Shown: positions 35,732 through 48,440, counted from the first letter of the stretch. The stretch: DNA of 64,000 nucleotides from Macrotis lagotis (GCF_037893015.1 NC_133663.1:140500553-140564552); one strand, 5' to 3'. Numbers and translations are program-made. Notes: generated from the letters alone by a model not told the origin.

Positions 35732-35918
35732 ATGACAATATTAAAGAGGCAATTGCTATTCTTCAAGATCCTTCTTCCTGCTAATTCATGGTTTAAACAC
35801 AGTTCTTTAAACTCTGGATAATCAATGAGATGCCCTCATCTGCCCTTAACCCCAGCCACATCTGATCCTAAATATGACTTCATCATGCATGCCACTCATC
35901 CCACCCTCTCCATATCTA
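35728..35918. repeat. Duplicated block, copy 2
   Basis: Matches 30453-30642 at roughly 85% by eye, with shared stretches such as 'gaggcaattgctattcttca' and 'aaatatgacttcatcatg'. Same orientation, 5.27 kb apart. Confidence 0.9.
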
Positions 35919-36890
35919 TCTTCTTTTCTTTGGTACAGGGTTTTGTGAAAACTCAAAAATTATCTGATATATTTCCATATTGGATGCCTACCTTCTGCAG
36001 AATATTATTATTTACTAGAGTAGCTGCAGTAGCAGACTGACTGAGAGTTAAAGCCTAGACTACATAGAAAAGGAGCATCTGAAAGTGGAGGTCCAATTTA
36101 TTTAGTGTAGATCACAATTTATTTAGTGATGGTAAAATGTCTAATAGCTAATGAGCAACCTTATTGCAATGTCCCACATACATTTGATTCTAGTCTTTCA
36201 AATACTGGTAGTATTTTAGGTTACATTGTTGCTCAGTGGTTCCTTTCTTCCCTGAGAATAACTGATTATTTTTTTTACTCTTGGTTTCTCTTTTACTCCT
36301 CCTTTACCCCATTTGGGAAGTCCTTACATTAGAGCCAAAAATAGGATTTCTTTTTTCTTCAGGAATATAAGATGAAGGTGAAGAACTTAGACCCTATTTT
36401 GAGGAGAAAGTCATGCCTGGAATAGCAAAACTAAGGGAAAACTGTAGGGCAAGAAAAGGAAATGGAGTAGTGATAGCACTTGAGCTCCAGGATTTGACCA
36501 ATGTTTCCTGGCTAATATAGTACTGGCTAATTTATTATCATTACTACCTTATTATTTTCATTGACTATTGCATCAGGCAGGAAATTTCCTAATGCCATTT
36601 TTAAAAATCTACCAAAAATAATACATTTTATATGGCATTAAAACAAAATTTGTTTAACTTTCTCTTAAACAGACAGTATACTGAAAAATAAAGAAAATAT
36701 TCACCTTGCCTGAGAAAATATCCAGAATGAACAGGGTCATAGAGGTGGAAAAAGCTATGAGTAGTCAACAAATTAGAGATAAAGAGAAAGATATCCTTTG
36801 TTTTTTGGCCTAGAAAATTAAAAAAAAACATTTGCAGAAAAAAGAGATACTGGGCAGATTTTGGTTGAAGTAAAATATGATTGTGAGATA

Positions 36891-36893
<3 letters not shown>
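35919..36893. other. No recognised feature
   Basis: Short frames only. The 14-mer caatttatttagtg occurs twice around 36093-36128. Confidence 0.5.

Positions 36894-36938
<45 letters not shown>
36894..36938. repeat. (AT)n microsatellite
   Basis: 45-bp pure dinucleotide run. The overlapping reverse open frame reading as alternating Tyr/Ile is an artefact of it. Confidence 0.98.
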
Positions 36939-36939
<1 letters not shown>

Positions 36940-37785
36940 CTGCATTAGTTTTCTTCTTTAATTTGAGCTTCTCTTCTAACACTGTAATAAAAGAAACAAA
37001 GGGAATCCTCTGATCCTCTGTACATTGGGGAACTTCTTGAAAGAGATGTTCTATCTTAGCAATGATTTATGCTTTGGGGTGACACAATAGCCACATTATT
37101 GGTCTTGTGAATGTGCACTCTGGTCTGAGAAAATAATCTTTATCTTGGCCCCTTTGTCTTTATTACAGGGTGCTGGGGGCAGTGATCTGGTGACCACTGT
37201 CATGTGGTGACCACATGTCAAAGTGACCACTGAGCAGGAAGACCTATTCAATCAACAGACTTTAGAAAGAGAACAACTTCTATTGTTATCTTCACATCTT
37301 CCATCCACATTCAGAATCTTTAGTCCTTTCCCTCGGAATTCCCTTCTGTCTTGAAGAAGACAGAAAGAAAATTTTTCCCTTTCATTCATCCAGCATATGA
37401 CAGGCAGAACATGAGGCATCTAGAAGAATCTGGGATTGCTCAAGTCTTTCTCAGCTTCTTTTGCCTTGTGTTTATTCCCCTTATGATAGGTGATTGAATA
37501 GCAATCCTGAGTTGAGTGTTTTTCATCTTGATTACATACTCATGAATTTTCTACCACCTCTAAAAAATGGGGACAAACCTTACCATTGTTTAACTAAAGA
37601 TATATAGACCTTGAGGGACTTGCTAAAGTAGGATAGAATCTAGGTAAAGATGTATATATTTTTTGTTTTATTTAGTAATACTGTTTCATGTTTCAATATT
37701 TAAATAACCTTTAAGGAGAGGTTTTGTATGTGGCCTTTGTCATGTTTTGAGTATCTACCAATATATTTGTGATTCATTTGTATTG
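36939..37785. other. No recognised feature
   Basis: No gene or named repeat. Contains a 17-bp near-palindrome (37201-37217) and three gtgaccac motifs. Confidence 0.5.
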
Positions 37786-37800
37786 TAAACATCTATTTTA

Positions 37801-37973
37801 TCCTTTTTTTCTTTTTTTTCTTTTTTAAAAGGTTTTTAACAAGGTAATGGGGTTAAGTGACTTGCCCAAGGCCATACAGTTAGACAATTATTAAGTGTCT
37901 GAGGCCAGCTTTGAACTCAGGTACTCCTGAATCCAGAGTCAGTGCTCTATCCAATTTCCCACCTGGCCACCCC
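37801..37973 (-). mobile_element. tRNA-derived marsupial SINE
   Basis: Reverse copy with poly-T start and 'gcccaaggccatacagttag'. The target duplication taaacatctatttta is at 37786-37800, with a near-identical match from 37974. Confidence 0.92.
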
Positions 37974-38569
37974 TAAACATCTATTTTTATGCAGGAATAA
38001 ATTGCCATCCCATATTAAAACTTCTTTGTATACTGAGTATCTTTCACAAGGATATTAATCCCCTTTGGAGATGCTCCAAAATTTTCCTAAGATTTTTTTC
38101 ATAAAATTACACTGGAATGAAACAGACTGTCTTAAAAAGGTTTGATTTCTCTATGGGATTTGGCTCTTTAGTTAATGAAATCAGTTTCTAAGCCATAACA
38201 AAATCTCTCCATTGCACCTATGGGACTTTATAATTATAATCACATGTATACAAGTATTCATATAAGCATCCATATAATTAAATATAATTCTTTACAGTTT
38301 TAGTAATAATGATTAGGGTGCTACTGAAGCTACTGCTGATAGGAAGGAAGAGCTTGAAGAACAGGCAGATGTGTTGAAGAAGTAGAATTGGAGCAAACAT
38401 TAGAATACTTAGCTTCAATAAGTGATTATTAATTTATTTCCTGGGTAGTATTGGATAAGTCTCTATGACCTTGTGAATCATAGGATACATATAAATAAAA
38501 TGAAGAATTGACTTGGAAATAAGGTGTTCTTGGCAAAGCTAGGAAGCTCACCAAAAAAAAAAAAGCAGT

Positions 38570-40712
38570 GAAATAACTTTTCAGTGAGATATCTTGCAGG
38601 GACTTTAGGAAAAGGTCTGTCCCATGGGAAAAGGGATTTTAGCTACAGAACAGACAGAAGAGCATAGAGAAGGTCTCAGTGCAGCTATCAGCAGTAAGAG
38701 TTCCAATCCCAACTTGGAGATCTAGGTTTTGAAGCCTGGAAAGGTGGTGTGACTTTGCTGTACCCTAGGGAAAGAAGCAAACCAGGAACACCAAAATACC
38801 AGAGTGGAGGGTCAAGGGCCATAACCCCATCATTCAGCAAAAAACAAAAAAACAAAAAAAACCCCGGACTATACACAACGACAAAATGACCAGAAAAACA
38901 AACAAGCAAAAAAATAAAGTACTTGCTATTGACAATGACTATCCTTATAGTAGTAAAAAACACCATCTCAGAAGAGGAAATTATTGAAAAACGTCCTACA
39001 TTAGAAGCCAAAAGGACTGGACTCAATTCTCAAAAGAACTCTTGGAAGAGATCAAAAAGGATTTTAAAAACCAAAGAAGAGAAGAAGAAGAAGAAAAAAG
39101 AGGAAAAGAAATATGATTCATGCAAGAAAATTATGAAAAATTTCCTGAGGAAAACAATCATTTGAAAAGTATAATTGACCAGCTAGAAAATAGAATTAGT
39201 CAATTGGAAAAGGAAACAAAACTGAAGAAAATAAAACCTTAAGAATTAGAATTGAATGAATGGGAATTAATGACTCAGTAAGAAACCAAAATTTCTCAAA
39301 CAAAACCAAAAAGTTGAAAAAATTAGAAGAAAGCATTAAATAACTCTTAGGAAAAAATGACTAACCTGGAAAATAAGTCTAGAAGAGATAGTTTACAAAC
39401 TATTCATCTACCTGAAAGCCACTACCAGAAAAAGAGCTTGGACAACATTATACAGGAAATTGTGATGGAAAACATCCCTAATATCCGAGAACAAGAAGAA
39501 AAAATAGTTCATGAAAGAATATATCACCCTCCCTAGAAAGAGATCCCCAAATAAAAACTCCAAGGAATATTATATTCAAATATCAAAATTCTCAGAAAAA
39601 AGAAGAAAATATGCAAACAGCCAGAAAGTAGCCATTTAAATGTCACCTATCCACAGTGAGGATTAAGGAAGGCTTATTAGCTTCAATATTAAAGGATGGA
39701 AGACCTGGAATATAATATTCTGAAGGGAAAAGGACCTTGAATTACAGTAAAGAATTAATTACCCTGTACATTTCAGCATATTCTTTCAGGATAAAAAGAC
39801 CAGAAATGAACAGAAAATTTGACCTTCAAATATGAAACTCAAGAGATAAGTTAAAGAGGCAAATGAAAGAGGTGGAAAATATTAGTTTACTGTATTTCTC
39901 TAAGGACAATTGGAAGGAATATATTTATACAAAGTGTGTAGTTATAAATTGACTGTGATATGATCAGACTTTTAACTCTTCAGTAACTTTCCTTTACAGA
40001 TACTTTGTTCATGAGGACTGTAGTTCTATGGAGGATCCTTGGGAATTAGTTGTAGTATAAATTGCTTATAATCTGATGATGTCAATGGCTCTTGAGAATT
40101 ATATTTCTAATGGGATAGTTGAGGGGAGTGAACTTGGACTGAGCCTGTAGACATGAACTAACTATGAGGCAATATTGCTTATAAATCACTCAATTAATTA
40201 ATCAATCAACACTAGAGAACTAGAGATAAAGTGACTTTATCTGGATAGAGATTGTGGGTACAAATCAAGGTTAAAACCAACAAAATGTGAAAAGAAAGAT
40301 TATACTCAGAGACGGCATGACATTAGAAGATAAATAATACCAAGTGAAGAGGTCCAAAGACCTATTAAAATAGAGGGAAAAAAGAGAGGATGTGAGTATT
40401 GAGTAAATTTTACTCTCTACACATTTGATCCAAAGAGGGGATAACATACATTCCAATTTTGGTTTAAAATTTTATCCTGCCCTACAGAGAAATAGGGAGG
40501 GAAGGGGAAAGAAAGGGGAAGAAGGTTTTGTTAAAAGGGAGAGGAGGAAGTAAAATTAAAGGTAAAGTAAATGTTAAAAAAAAAGTTTGGTGACAGGGAG
40601 GGAAGGGAGGAGAAGAGATAAACGTGAAACTCAAAAACTTACAAAAATGATGTTGAAAACTACCTTTGCATGTGGTGGGACAAATAAAAATAAATTTTTA
40701 AAAAGAAAAAAT
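38570..40712 (+). mobile_element. HAL1-like element (ORF1-only L1 relative), second copy
   Basis: The L1 5' UTR-like part (38590-38870) leads into an ORF1 region rich in KKEEK-type coiled coil (38920-39830; local frame 38923-39165). A purine-rich inter-ORF tract (40480-40620) and the L1 3' end 'atgatgttgaaaactacctt' with an A/T tail near 40712 follow. ORF2 is absent, as in the 56.6 kb copy. The 5' end is less clear than in that copy. Frames are broken repeatedly. Confidence 0.65.
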
Positions 40713-41389
40713 ATGGCATCTTTGCACTATTTTTAAATGACAAACATATTATACTATTATAGATCACCTTTGTAATCAATTTTGTTTTAATGGAAGCATC
40801 CATTTCTCTGAAATGTCTAGTATTCTAGACATGCCTAGTATTCACCAGTGAAATCAAATGATTCATGATGAATTAAAGTTTAAGAACCCCTTGTCTATAA
40901 GATCTTCAAGATTTAATGATTTAAATTTTATGATTTAAAGATGACTTTCAGATTTAGTATTATATGAGAATTTTCAGTGTTTATAGACATCTATTTTAAA
41001 TAGAAAATGGGAGTTAGTATTAGGTTAATGATATTTCCAGCTAAATAAAAGGTAAAAAGAGATATTCTCATTTCTACTCAAAATATTTGAAGACAGAATA
41101 GTCCTCTTTTTTCCTAAACTTTAAAATATGATGAGAACCAAGGAAAACATGAACATTAGTCAAAAGAGAAGAATTTCAAATCAAGACTGTGCTGCTTTAG
41201 GAAATTTTTTTAATCATATATGTTATGGCTTTTCATTTATTTTTATTTTCAATTGACTATATATAATCTGCATATTTACATGTGTAGATAAATGTGTTAT
41301 ATAATTCACATCAGCCCCAATATAATAATGCTTCACCTGAATTCAGCATAATTTTATTATTCAACTGTTTAGACATCTAGGTAGAATAT
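40713..41389. other. No recognised feature
   Basis: AT-rich sequence, no coherent frame and no repeat I recognise. A short local duplication (tctagtattctagacatgcc region, 40815-40840) is the only texture. Confidence 0.5.
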
Positions 41390-41530
41390 CCAATAGAGTT
41401 TCTTGATGATCAGCATTTCAATCATATCTGTCTGAGTTGTGATGTGATGCTAGTCAAGTCACTTAACATTTGACTGTGCCTCATCTTCCTTATCTGAAAA
41501 ATGACAGAATTAACTTAATGTAAACCTTAC
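41390..41530 (+). repeat. MIR-type fragment
   Basis: 'gctagtcaagtcacttaaca' and 'tgcctcatcttccttatctg' match the MIR core and tail. Confidence 0.55.
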
Positions 41531-41549
41531 TAAAGCACTGAATAAGCAA

Positions 41550-41875
41550 ATAAGTAGCCAATCCATCCATAAAGTATTTTAAGTAAGTACCACATGTTAG
41601 CTCCTGAATTAAGCAGTATACAAAGAAAAAAAAACAAAGGAAAAAAAGCAAACAGTATTTGACTTAAGAATTTTATATTCTAATGGAAAAGGAAACATAT
41701 ATAAATCAATACATACAAGATAAATAGAGTGGGTATTAGGTAACCTAAACCAGATGACACTGGAACCTGAAGAGAATAGGAACCTCCTGAAGAAGGTGCC
41801 TTTAAAGTTGAATCTTATGAGGAAGTCATGAATAAGTCAGAGGTATTGAAAGAGAACATTCCAGGAATTGTTCTT
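41550..41875 (+). repeat. Old dispersed repeat, family not named
   Basis: Shares motif order with 4705-5260: a 'taagtaccacatgttagctc' region, a repeat-wide 'ttctaatggaaaaggaaac', 'gtgcctttaaagttgaatct' and 'gagaacattccagg'. Typical of an ancient marsupial-wide repeat. Confidence 0.5.
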
Positions 41876-41877
41876 AA

Positions 41878-41933
41878 AGAAGACCATGACATCAGGAAAG
41901 TGTTGTTATGACTTGCAAGTAAATTGAATTTAT

Positions 41934-41989
<56 letters not shown>

Positions 41990-42125
41990 GTTCTGAGGGA
42001 GTCAGCAAAGTCACCAGCTTCACTTTAAGAAAGGGGCAAGAGTTAGATCAGGATGACTGAAGATGGCCCTGGATGTAATGGGAAGCCTTGGTCTTTTTAA
42101 GCCAAGGTCTATCCCAGGATTATGT
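41878..42125 (-). mobile_element. Second-family SINE, interrupted by a (TG)n expansion
   Basis: Reverse copy with 'gaccatgacatcaggaaagt', 'gatcaggatgactgaagatg' and 'gccctggatgtaatgggaag'. A (GT)n run of about 25 units (41936-41986) sits where sister copies read only a short gagtgagg-like stretch. Confidence 0.85.
41936..41986. repeat. (TG)n microsatellite
   Basis: Uninterrupted dinucleotide run of about 51 bp, contained in the SINE. Confidence 0.98.
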
Positions 42126-43309
42126 CATTAAGATTAGAAAGAGAGAAACTATCATCTAATACAACTATATCTTTATCTATCTTCTTATCTGTCTGTCTGT
42201 CTATCTATTTATCTATATACATATGTTTATATATATTTGCATATACAGATTTATATTCATTCAAATTTTAAGAATGTTCTGCCCTAGATATCTGATATTG
42301 CATTCAGGCATGAGAAAAACAATAAACTGACATTAACAGATATTTTTAATTTTTTCTCTGATGTTATATACAACCATATATATTTTTATATATCAATTTC
42401 TAAAAATAAATAGAAAAGAAACAAATGATCATAATTAAGTTACTTATGAAATAGCTTGTGTACATTAACATTTCTAATCCTTTATGTAAATTAAGAGCAA
42501 TTTCTATTTCTTTAATTATATGATTTTTAGTTTAGCTAGTTATCTAAGAATACACAAAAGACAATTTCTCAAGTCAAGGGTAAAGGTAAGAGGTTCAATG
42601 GCCAGTAATCCAAAATTCATGAGTTCAGTAATAACAAAATTACCCTTGAAAAATCTAATCTAATTCACTAAGCTTCTATTTCACATTACTCAGAACCCAT
42701 TTTGAATTTACATCAGAATTAAGTCTTCCTACATACATAGTATGTAAATCTTTACGGATCATTGACCTTTCTAGTTGCTTGCTTCTAGTTTACATCATGC
42801 AAAAATAGTTATATTAAATAGTCCAATAGTTTAGACTAGTGCTTTCTCTAATTATATATATATATATATGTATATATTATTTGTATATGCATATATTTCT
42901 CAACTATTAGTTAATATTTTTCCTAAAAAATATCTTGGTTTCATCCTCCTTTATTATAATCTAGCAATAAATGTTACAGTCTCAGTGGTGGTATAGAAGT
43001 TTCTCAGTCTTCTCAGATACTATGTCAGTATATGGTAAGTTCTGACTAATCCTGTGAATCAGGAAAAGGATTCAGCAAAAGTTTGGTGATGAAACTGTAT
43101 GTCACCCCAATAAATAACGTCTCCGAATAAGTTTGAGAGGTCATTCACCAGTACATGAATTTGTTGGTACTAGATAATTTTATTTTTCTTCAAAAACATA
43201 TGAGGAATATGGAAAAAAATATGAATCTTCTCAGCCTGTGTCTTGTGGTGAAAATGAAAAGATAGGACAAGATAATATCAAGGTTCCATGCTGCTGTAAT
43301 TACTGTAAC
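42126..43309. other. AT-rich sequence with a (TCTG/TATC)n patch
   Basis: A tetranucleotide tract lies at about 42170-42222 and a short (AT)n near 42853-42870. Otherwise I see no gene or named repeat. Confidence 0.55.
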
Positions 43310-43455
43310 CCTAAAGTCTTATTATTACAACTCAGGATACTAAGACAAACAGTTTAGTGACCCATCCAGGGTCATACAACCTGTAAGTGAATAAGACTGA
43401 ATCTGAAATCAATTTTTCTGTTTTTCTATCCACTGTGGCACCAGCTGACTTAACC
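43310..43455 (-). repeat. MIR-type or tRNA-SINE fossil
   Basis: 'catccagggtcatacaacct' and 'ctatccactgtggcaccag' give a complemented tRNA-SINE/MIR outline. Confidence 0.6.
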
Positions 43456-43649
43456 CTGAAACAACCATAGAAGAAATTGATACTTACAACCCTGAAAGTG
43501 GTACCTATACTGATGTGACCTAGGAATTTTTGAAACACTAACATATTGAAAGAAATTAGCATTTTAGTTGATAGTGATACAGAATCAAAACACATTCCAA
43601 AATGAATCTGTGAGCAAAACTTGTTATCCCCGATAAAAGCATGATTTTA

Positions 43650-43810
43650 CAAGGACATACAATATTTGAAAACTGGTCTTAGACTTAAGGAAAAATTACA
43701 AACTCAAATTCTGTCCTTGGCACATTCTATTTGACTTTGGTCAAGTCATTTAACTTTTTTGCACTCTAGGCAAAATCTAAAACTATAAGATACTGAGAAG
43801 GTGACAACTT
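43650..43810 (+). repeat. MIR-type fossil
   Basis: 'actttggtcaagtcatttaa' with decayed flanks, matching the conserved MIR core. Confidence 0.5.
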
Positions 43811-44589
43811 ACATTTTTAGAGGGAGATACTTCAACTGGGAGTTCTCTGTCTCAATGAAATCACAGGTAGAATTCCCCCTCAAAATAACATTAGAAAAAA
43901 TTTCCTAACAAAACCTTAACTATAGCTTTTCAAGCACTGATAGATTACTGGTTTCAGTTTTTACAAGGGGAAAAAAAGGACCCTAAAACTATCTAATTTT
44001 AAAACACCAAAGAAAATTCTTTGCTTTACATGCAGCTTTTGTGTAATGGTGTCAGCTTTAAAGCTCTTTTCTTAATTGTGATAATTTGGAACAAATTAGA
44101 GATTACTGCAATGAGTAAGACTAGTAACTGGGATCCTGAATTGCTAAATTAAAAAAAAAAAATACAATGTAAATCTACTGTGGAAGTCATTCAAGTCCCT
44201 ATCACAAGTTAATCAGTTAACCAGTTAATTATCTTTAAGGTACCTATAATACTAGATCACTATATTTTCAGGAATATTTATACAGTTATTGCTTCTACAT
44301 CAAAGGGGTTAGGGGTTAGAGAGGAATGGCAACTATGATTTGCAAAATCTGCCTTAAACTTTTTTAATCTTCCCTTCATACCAGTAAAGAAATCTTCTAG
44401 CCTTGTGGATGGCTCATTTTTTAATATTATACAGTTCTATATATATATTTTATGCATTTCTGAGTTCCTAAATGCTTCCTCTGTCCTCTGCAACTTCTGC
44501 AAAACCCCCCCAAAATTACCATTTAATTTCTATGCCATCCCTTGATATATAGAAACCATGATGTGAAAAGTTGTGATGGGGAAGGGATA

Positions 44590-44785
44590 ACTATAGAATT
44601 ATATACTTTGGTCTAGGAGGTACCATAGAGGTCATATAGTTCTACCCTTCATTTTATATATTAATGACCAATGCCTTGATAAATTGAAGACTTGCCCAAA
44701 ATCACACAAATGTAAATACCTGAGATGGGATTAGAATCTTTGTTTTCTGATTAGAAATTCAGCATGTTTTCCCACTATACTACAT
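44590..44785 (-). repeat. MIR-type fossil
   Basis: Complemented MIR pattern: 'agaggtcatatagttctacc', 'acttgcccaaaatcacaca', then 'cccactatactacattat'. Confidence 0.6.
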
Positions 44786-44929
44786 TATATTTGTGATTTT
44801 ATTGTTAATTAACAATAAATGTAATAGCTAAGGGCTAACATGTACCAGGAAATAAAGATCATTGCTGAATATTCAAAATGACTAGCATCTTCTACAAATT
44901 TCTACATTGAAATAATAGCCTTTTATATT

Positions 44930-45025
44930 GACTAGAAGATAGGATTTTGAGTCAAAAAGAACTGAGTTCTGCCACCTCTGATACATAATCTATTTGACCA
45001 CAGAAAAGTCAGTCAACATTTATCA
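44930..45025 (+). repeat. MIR-type fragment
   Basis: 'ggattttgagtcaaaaagaac' style core (quoted in part), with 'gagttctgccacctctgat' following. Strongly decayed. Confidence 0.4.
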
Positions 45026-45321
45026 ATATGACACATCAACATTTGAAAAACGCTTTTTCCTCAAAACCTCAAAATTAGAATAAAATAGAAAATTACACAT
45101 TAATAAAGTAACTTGCCTCCCAGTAAGGACAGACTAATCATAATAGATTTTCTAATTCACTTTCTTCATTTTGCAGCTAAAAAAATTGAAGAACAGAGAG
45201 ATTACCTTTTTTCAAAACACTACTTCTACTTACGTGCAAATCTGTTTCCAGTCTTTCTAGACATTACTCCCTTTGACAAATTGGGTGATCTAATAAAAAA
45301 TGACTTTTTTCTTCCTCTCAT

Positions 45322-45605
45322 TAGGAGGTGCAATGGATAGACCACCAACTCTGGAGTCAGGAGGTCTTGAGTTCAAATATGACCTCAGACACTTGACAGT
45401 TACTAGCTATGCAACCTTGGGCAAGTCACATACTTCTGATTGACTGGCATCCAGTCACATCTCCAATTGTTCTGATTCCTATCTGGTCATTGACCACAAA
45501 TGACTCTGGAGGAGAAGCTGATTCTCTGATTCGGCAAAATAACCCTCGCTCCAATCCAATTCACGTGCATATTGTAGTATCATTCATGATCTTCTTCTTG
45601 AATAA
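45322..45605 (+). mobile_element. Marsupial SINE, second family (ends near 'atcttcttcttgaa')
   Basis: tRNA-like head (aggaggtgcaatggatagac) followed by a distinct 3' half: 'gtcacatctccaattgttc', 'ctctggaggagaagctg' and 'ccaatccaattcacgtgc'. Reverse copies lie at 976-1290, 10028-10150 and 41878-42125. Confidence 0.8.
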
Positions 45606-45612
45606 ATGGGAA

Positions 45613-45654
45613 GCATCATCATCATCATCATCCTCATCATCATCATCATCATCA
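45613..45654. repeat. (ATC)n microsatellite
   Basis: About 13 trinucleotide units with one interruption, at the 3' end of the SINE. It probably grew from the SINE tail region. Confidence 0.95.
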
Positions 45655-46129
45655 CTCCTAGACCAATATCACATGTTTGGAATGTATTCTCTACTTACCT
45701 CTATATTATAGGTTTTCTTTTTCCTTATGTAGCAGCTCAAGCACTATTATCTAATACATTATACCTTTCTTGATCTTAACCTGCCAATGATATCTACTAG
45801 AGCCATCCCTCCATTCTTACTTTGTAATTAAGTGCTTTGTAAATATAATTATATTTATGTTCTTTGTGTACATAAATAACCATATGTTATTTCTGTTTAT
45901 ATATGCACTTGTCCATGATGTTAAACTATAGGTTTCTTACAAGATAGGATTACTTCATTCTTTGTGCTTGGACTTCTGGTTCCTTGCACAGTGACTGGAA
46001 CTTTTATGTAACAACAACATAACAATTTGATTGATTGATAGATCAGTTAACCCCTAGGATTTTTGTGTATTGATCTTACCCTGTATTAAAAATAAACATG
46101 CTTGCAATAATATAACAACAACATGTCAT

Positions 46130-46340
46130 CATATCTACTACAAATATATCAGACACTATTCTAAGCACTTCATAGATATTTCATTTAATCCTGAAAACAA
46201 CAGTCCATGGTAGATGCTACTTGGCAGATAAGGAAACTGAGACAAAGATTAAGTGACTTGTTCTGAGTAACATATTAAGTGTCTAAGGCTGGGTCTCAAA
46301 TGCTCCTGACTCCAGTATCAATGTTTCTCACAAGACAACT
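46130..46340 (-). repeat. MIR-type fossil
   Basis: Contains 'actattctaagcacttcat', 'cagataaggaaactgagaca' and 'gattaagtgacttg' in the order of a complemented MIR. Confidence 0.7.
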
Positions 46341-47026
46341 TCTTCTAAATTTTAGAAGAGGGTCAGGATTACAGACTGGACATTCTGGAGGAGATTTTAA
46401 TAGTTACTGTCTCAATAATATTTAAGTACCTGACTTGAGTTAGTCTCCTTATAAATACTAATGGGAGCTTGTGATACTTGAAAAGCAAATTGGTAGCTAT
46501 GGACTTTATTGAGACTCCAAAATGATGCTCTGATTTGTTTGATGAGTGGTTCCCAACTTCCCACCTCATACTCCTGCCTTGTCATATTTAAAATGCTTCC
46601 ATGTTGCATCTCTATATTCATTATTTAGTTCCACCAGCCTTCTAAATTTAACCATTAACTTTAGAGATAAGTTAACAGGGTATTTCTGAGAACAATTCCC
46701 CTTCCATGAAAAAGTCATAAACGTCAAAGGTCATAAGGATTTGCATATGTGTGAAGGCTATTTGAAAGTATTAGGATCAAAAACAAAATTGTAAGGGATC
46801 AGCTTTGGAAAGAAAGTCCCTAGAATCACTGAGCTCTCCATACTTGTGTCTTTCTTATTATGTGATAACCCCTGCTTCTGAGCATATTTCACATAATTTT
46901 TTCCTTCACACATTATCTTGGCCACTGTTTTCATTTGGCAAGGTCTTATATGATTTCTATAATCAACTCTAAGTTTCAAGTGGGTACTGATATATTAATA
47001 CCTACTTGTATAATTGAAGCTAGGGT
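46341..47026. other. No recognised feature
   Basis: Two or three short reverse frames (66-73 residues) occur but show no domain, coding bias or neighbour that would support a gene. Confidence 0.5.
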
Positions 47027-47270
47027 AGCTAGGTGGTACAGTAGTTAAGACATTGTGCTTTGAATCAGGAAAATTCATCTTCATGATTTCAAATCTGATC
47101 TCAGACACATTAGCTATGTGACTCTTGGAAAGACACTAAATCCTGTTTGCCTCAGTTTCTCACATGTAAAATAAACTGGAGAAGGAAATGGAAAACCACT
47201 CTAGTACCTTTACCAAGAAAACCCCAACTGGGTTCATGAAGAGTTGGACCTAACTGAAAACAAAAGAATT
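47027..47270 (+). mobile_element. Marsupial SINE, third family (ends near 'gagttggacctaactgaaaa')
   Basis: tRNA-like head (gtagctaggtggtacagt) followed by ctgtttgcctcagtttctca, ggagaaggaaatggaaaacc and accaagaaaaccccaactgg. Related copies lie at 2645-2890 and, reversed, at 5515-5760. Confidence 0.8.
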
Positions 47271-47431
47271 CACAAAGTGAATCAAGTTTTGGTGGAATTG
47301 GATTCCTTTATGACTTGCCTTATACTAAAATCACAAGTATAATACAATTTTATAAAATTCCTTTATGAAGTAGTAAAAGCATTTTCCATATATAATCTAT
47401 CATTTTTAACTTGAATATCAAAGCAATTTTT

Positions 47432-47581
47432 TTATTTATTTTTTTTGCAAGGCAATGGGGTTAAGTGGCTTGCCCAAGGCCACAAAGCTAGGTAATTATT
47501 AAACATCTGAGGTCAGATTTGAACTCAGGTACTTCTGACTCCAGGGCTGGTGCTCTATCCACTGCACCACCTAGCCGACCC
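47432..47581 (-). mobile_element. tRNA-derived marsupial SINE
   Basis: Reverse copy (gcaaggcaatggggttaagt ... ccactgcaccacctagccg). The target duplication caaagcaattttt is at 47419-47431 and again from 47582. Confidence 0.93.
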
Positions 47582-47625
47582 CAAAGCAATTTTTAAAGTA
47601 TATCCTTATATAACCTGATAATTAA

Positions 47626-47737
47626 CATACTAAATGTCTCACAGCTGTTTCTCTTTCTCAAACATTAGCAAAAAACACAACTTGTTTTTTCTTAACAAAC
47701 TGAACTTCTCTAATCACCTCCCCTTTCTTCCCTCTCC
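47626..47737. repeat. Left arm of a 112-bp inverted repeat
   Basis: Pairs with 48518-48629. Reading the right arm on the reverse strand, the two agree at all but two or three of 112 positions. Ends: catactaaatgtctcacagc outside, cctctcc inside. The spacer is 780 bp. Confidence 0.95.
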
Positions 47738-48244
47738 TCCCTCCCAACCTGACAAATATTGCTAAAATGATCCTAACTTCTTCTATGTTATTATCAGAAT
47801 AACAAAAGATTGTACTGTTCAATACTTTAATTTTTACATGAAAATCTATATATTGTGGATACTAAATTAAAAAATAAATCAGAGTTACACATGGATTTTG
47901 ACATAAAATGTATAGCATGTAGGAGTAATCAAGAGCAGTTTGGTTGCAAGGATATAATGCTGGCATCAGGAAGTGTTGGTTAGCTTCTTATTTAATGTAA
48001 AATTCTATTTTATATACTGTGTGCTGGGTTTAACTGGGCTTTAAGAAATCATATTTTGTCAATTAGGGATACTCAAGTTTATTGAAATAGACTATTCTCA
48101 TCCATGCTTTGGATATCATTGATAAACACAACCATTTTTTAAAAATTCATTTTGTTCAAGAATTCTGTACTTCATTCATGTTAGTAAATCGATAATGTGC
48201 TTGCTGTATGACAGTCAACCAAATCATAATAGCTAACATCATCT

Positions 48245-48440
48245 TTGTTGAATTTTAAACTTTGTAATGTTTATATTATTACATTTTATTTCCACACCAA
48301 CCCTGTGAAATCAGTGCTCTTATATCCATACATTGTAGATGAGTATACTGAGAAGAAAAGTGACTTTACGAGTGTCTGAGTCGTCAATTTTAGATCTGCC
48401 TTCCTTGCAGGTCAGCTCTTTGACTTCTATGCCATATAGT
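48245..48440 (-). repeat. MIR-type fossil inside the inverted-repeat spacer
   Basis: Complement-strand MIR pattern: 'acaccaaccctgtgaaatca', 'tagatgagtatactgagaag', 'aaaagtgactt' and 'gacttctatgccat'. Confidence 0.6.

Noticed and set aside
36628-36945. 105-residue reverse frame
   Set aside because: Its start is the (AT)n run, and the rest has no domain or coding texture.
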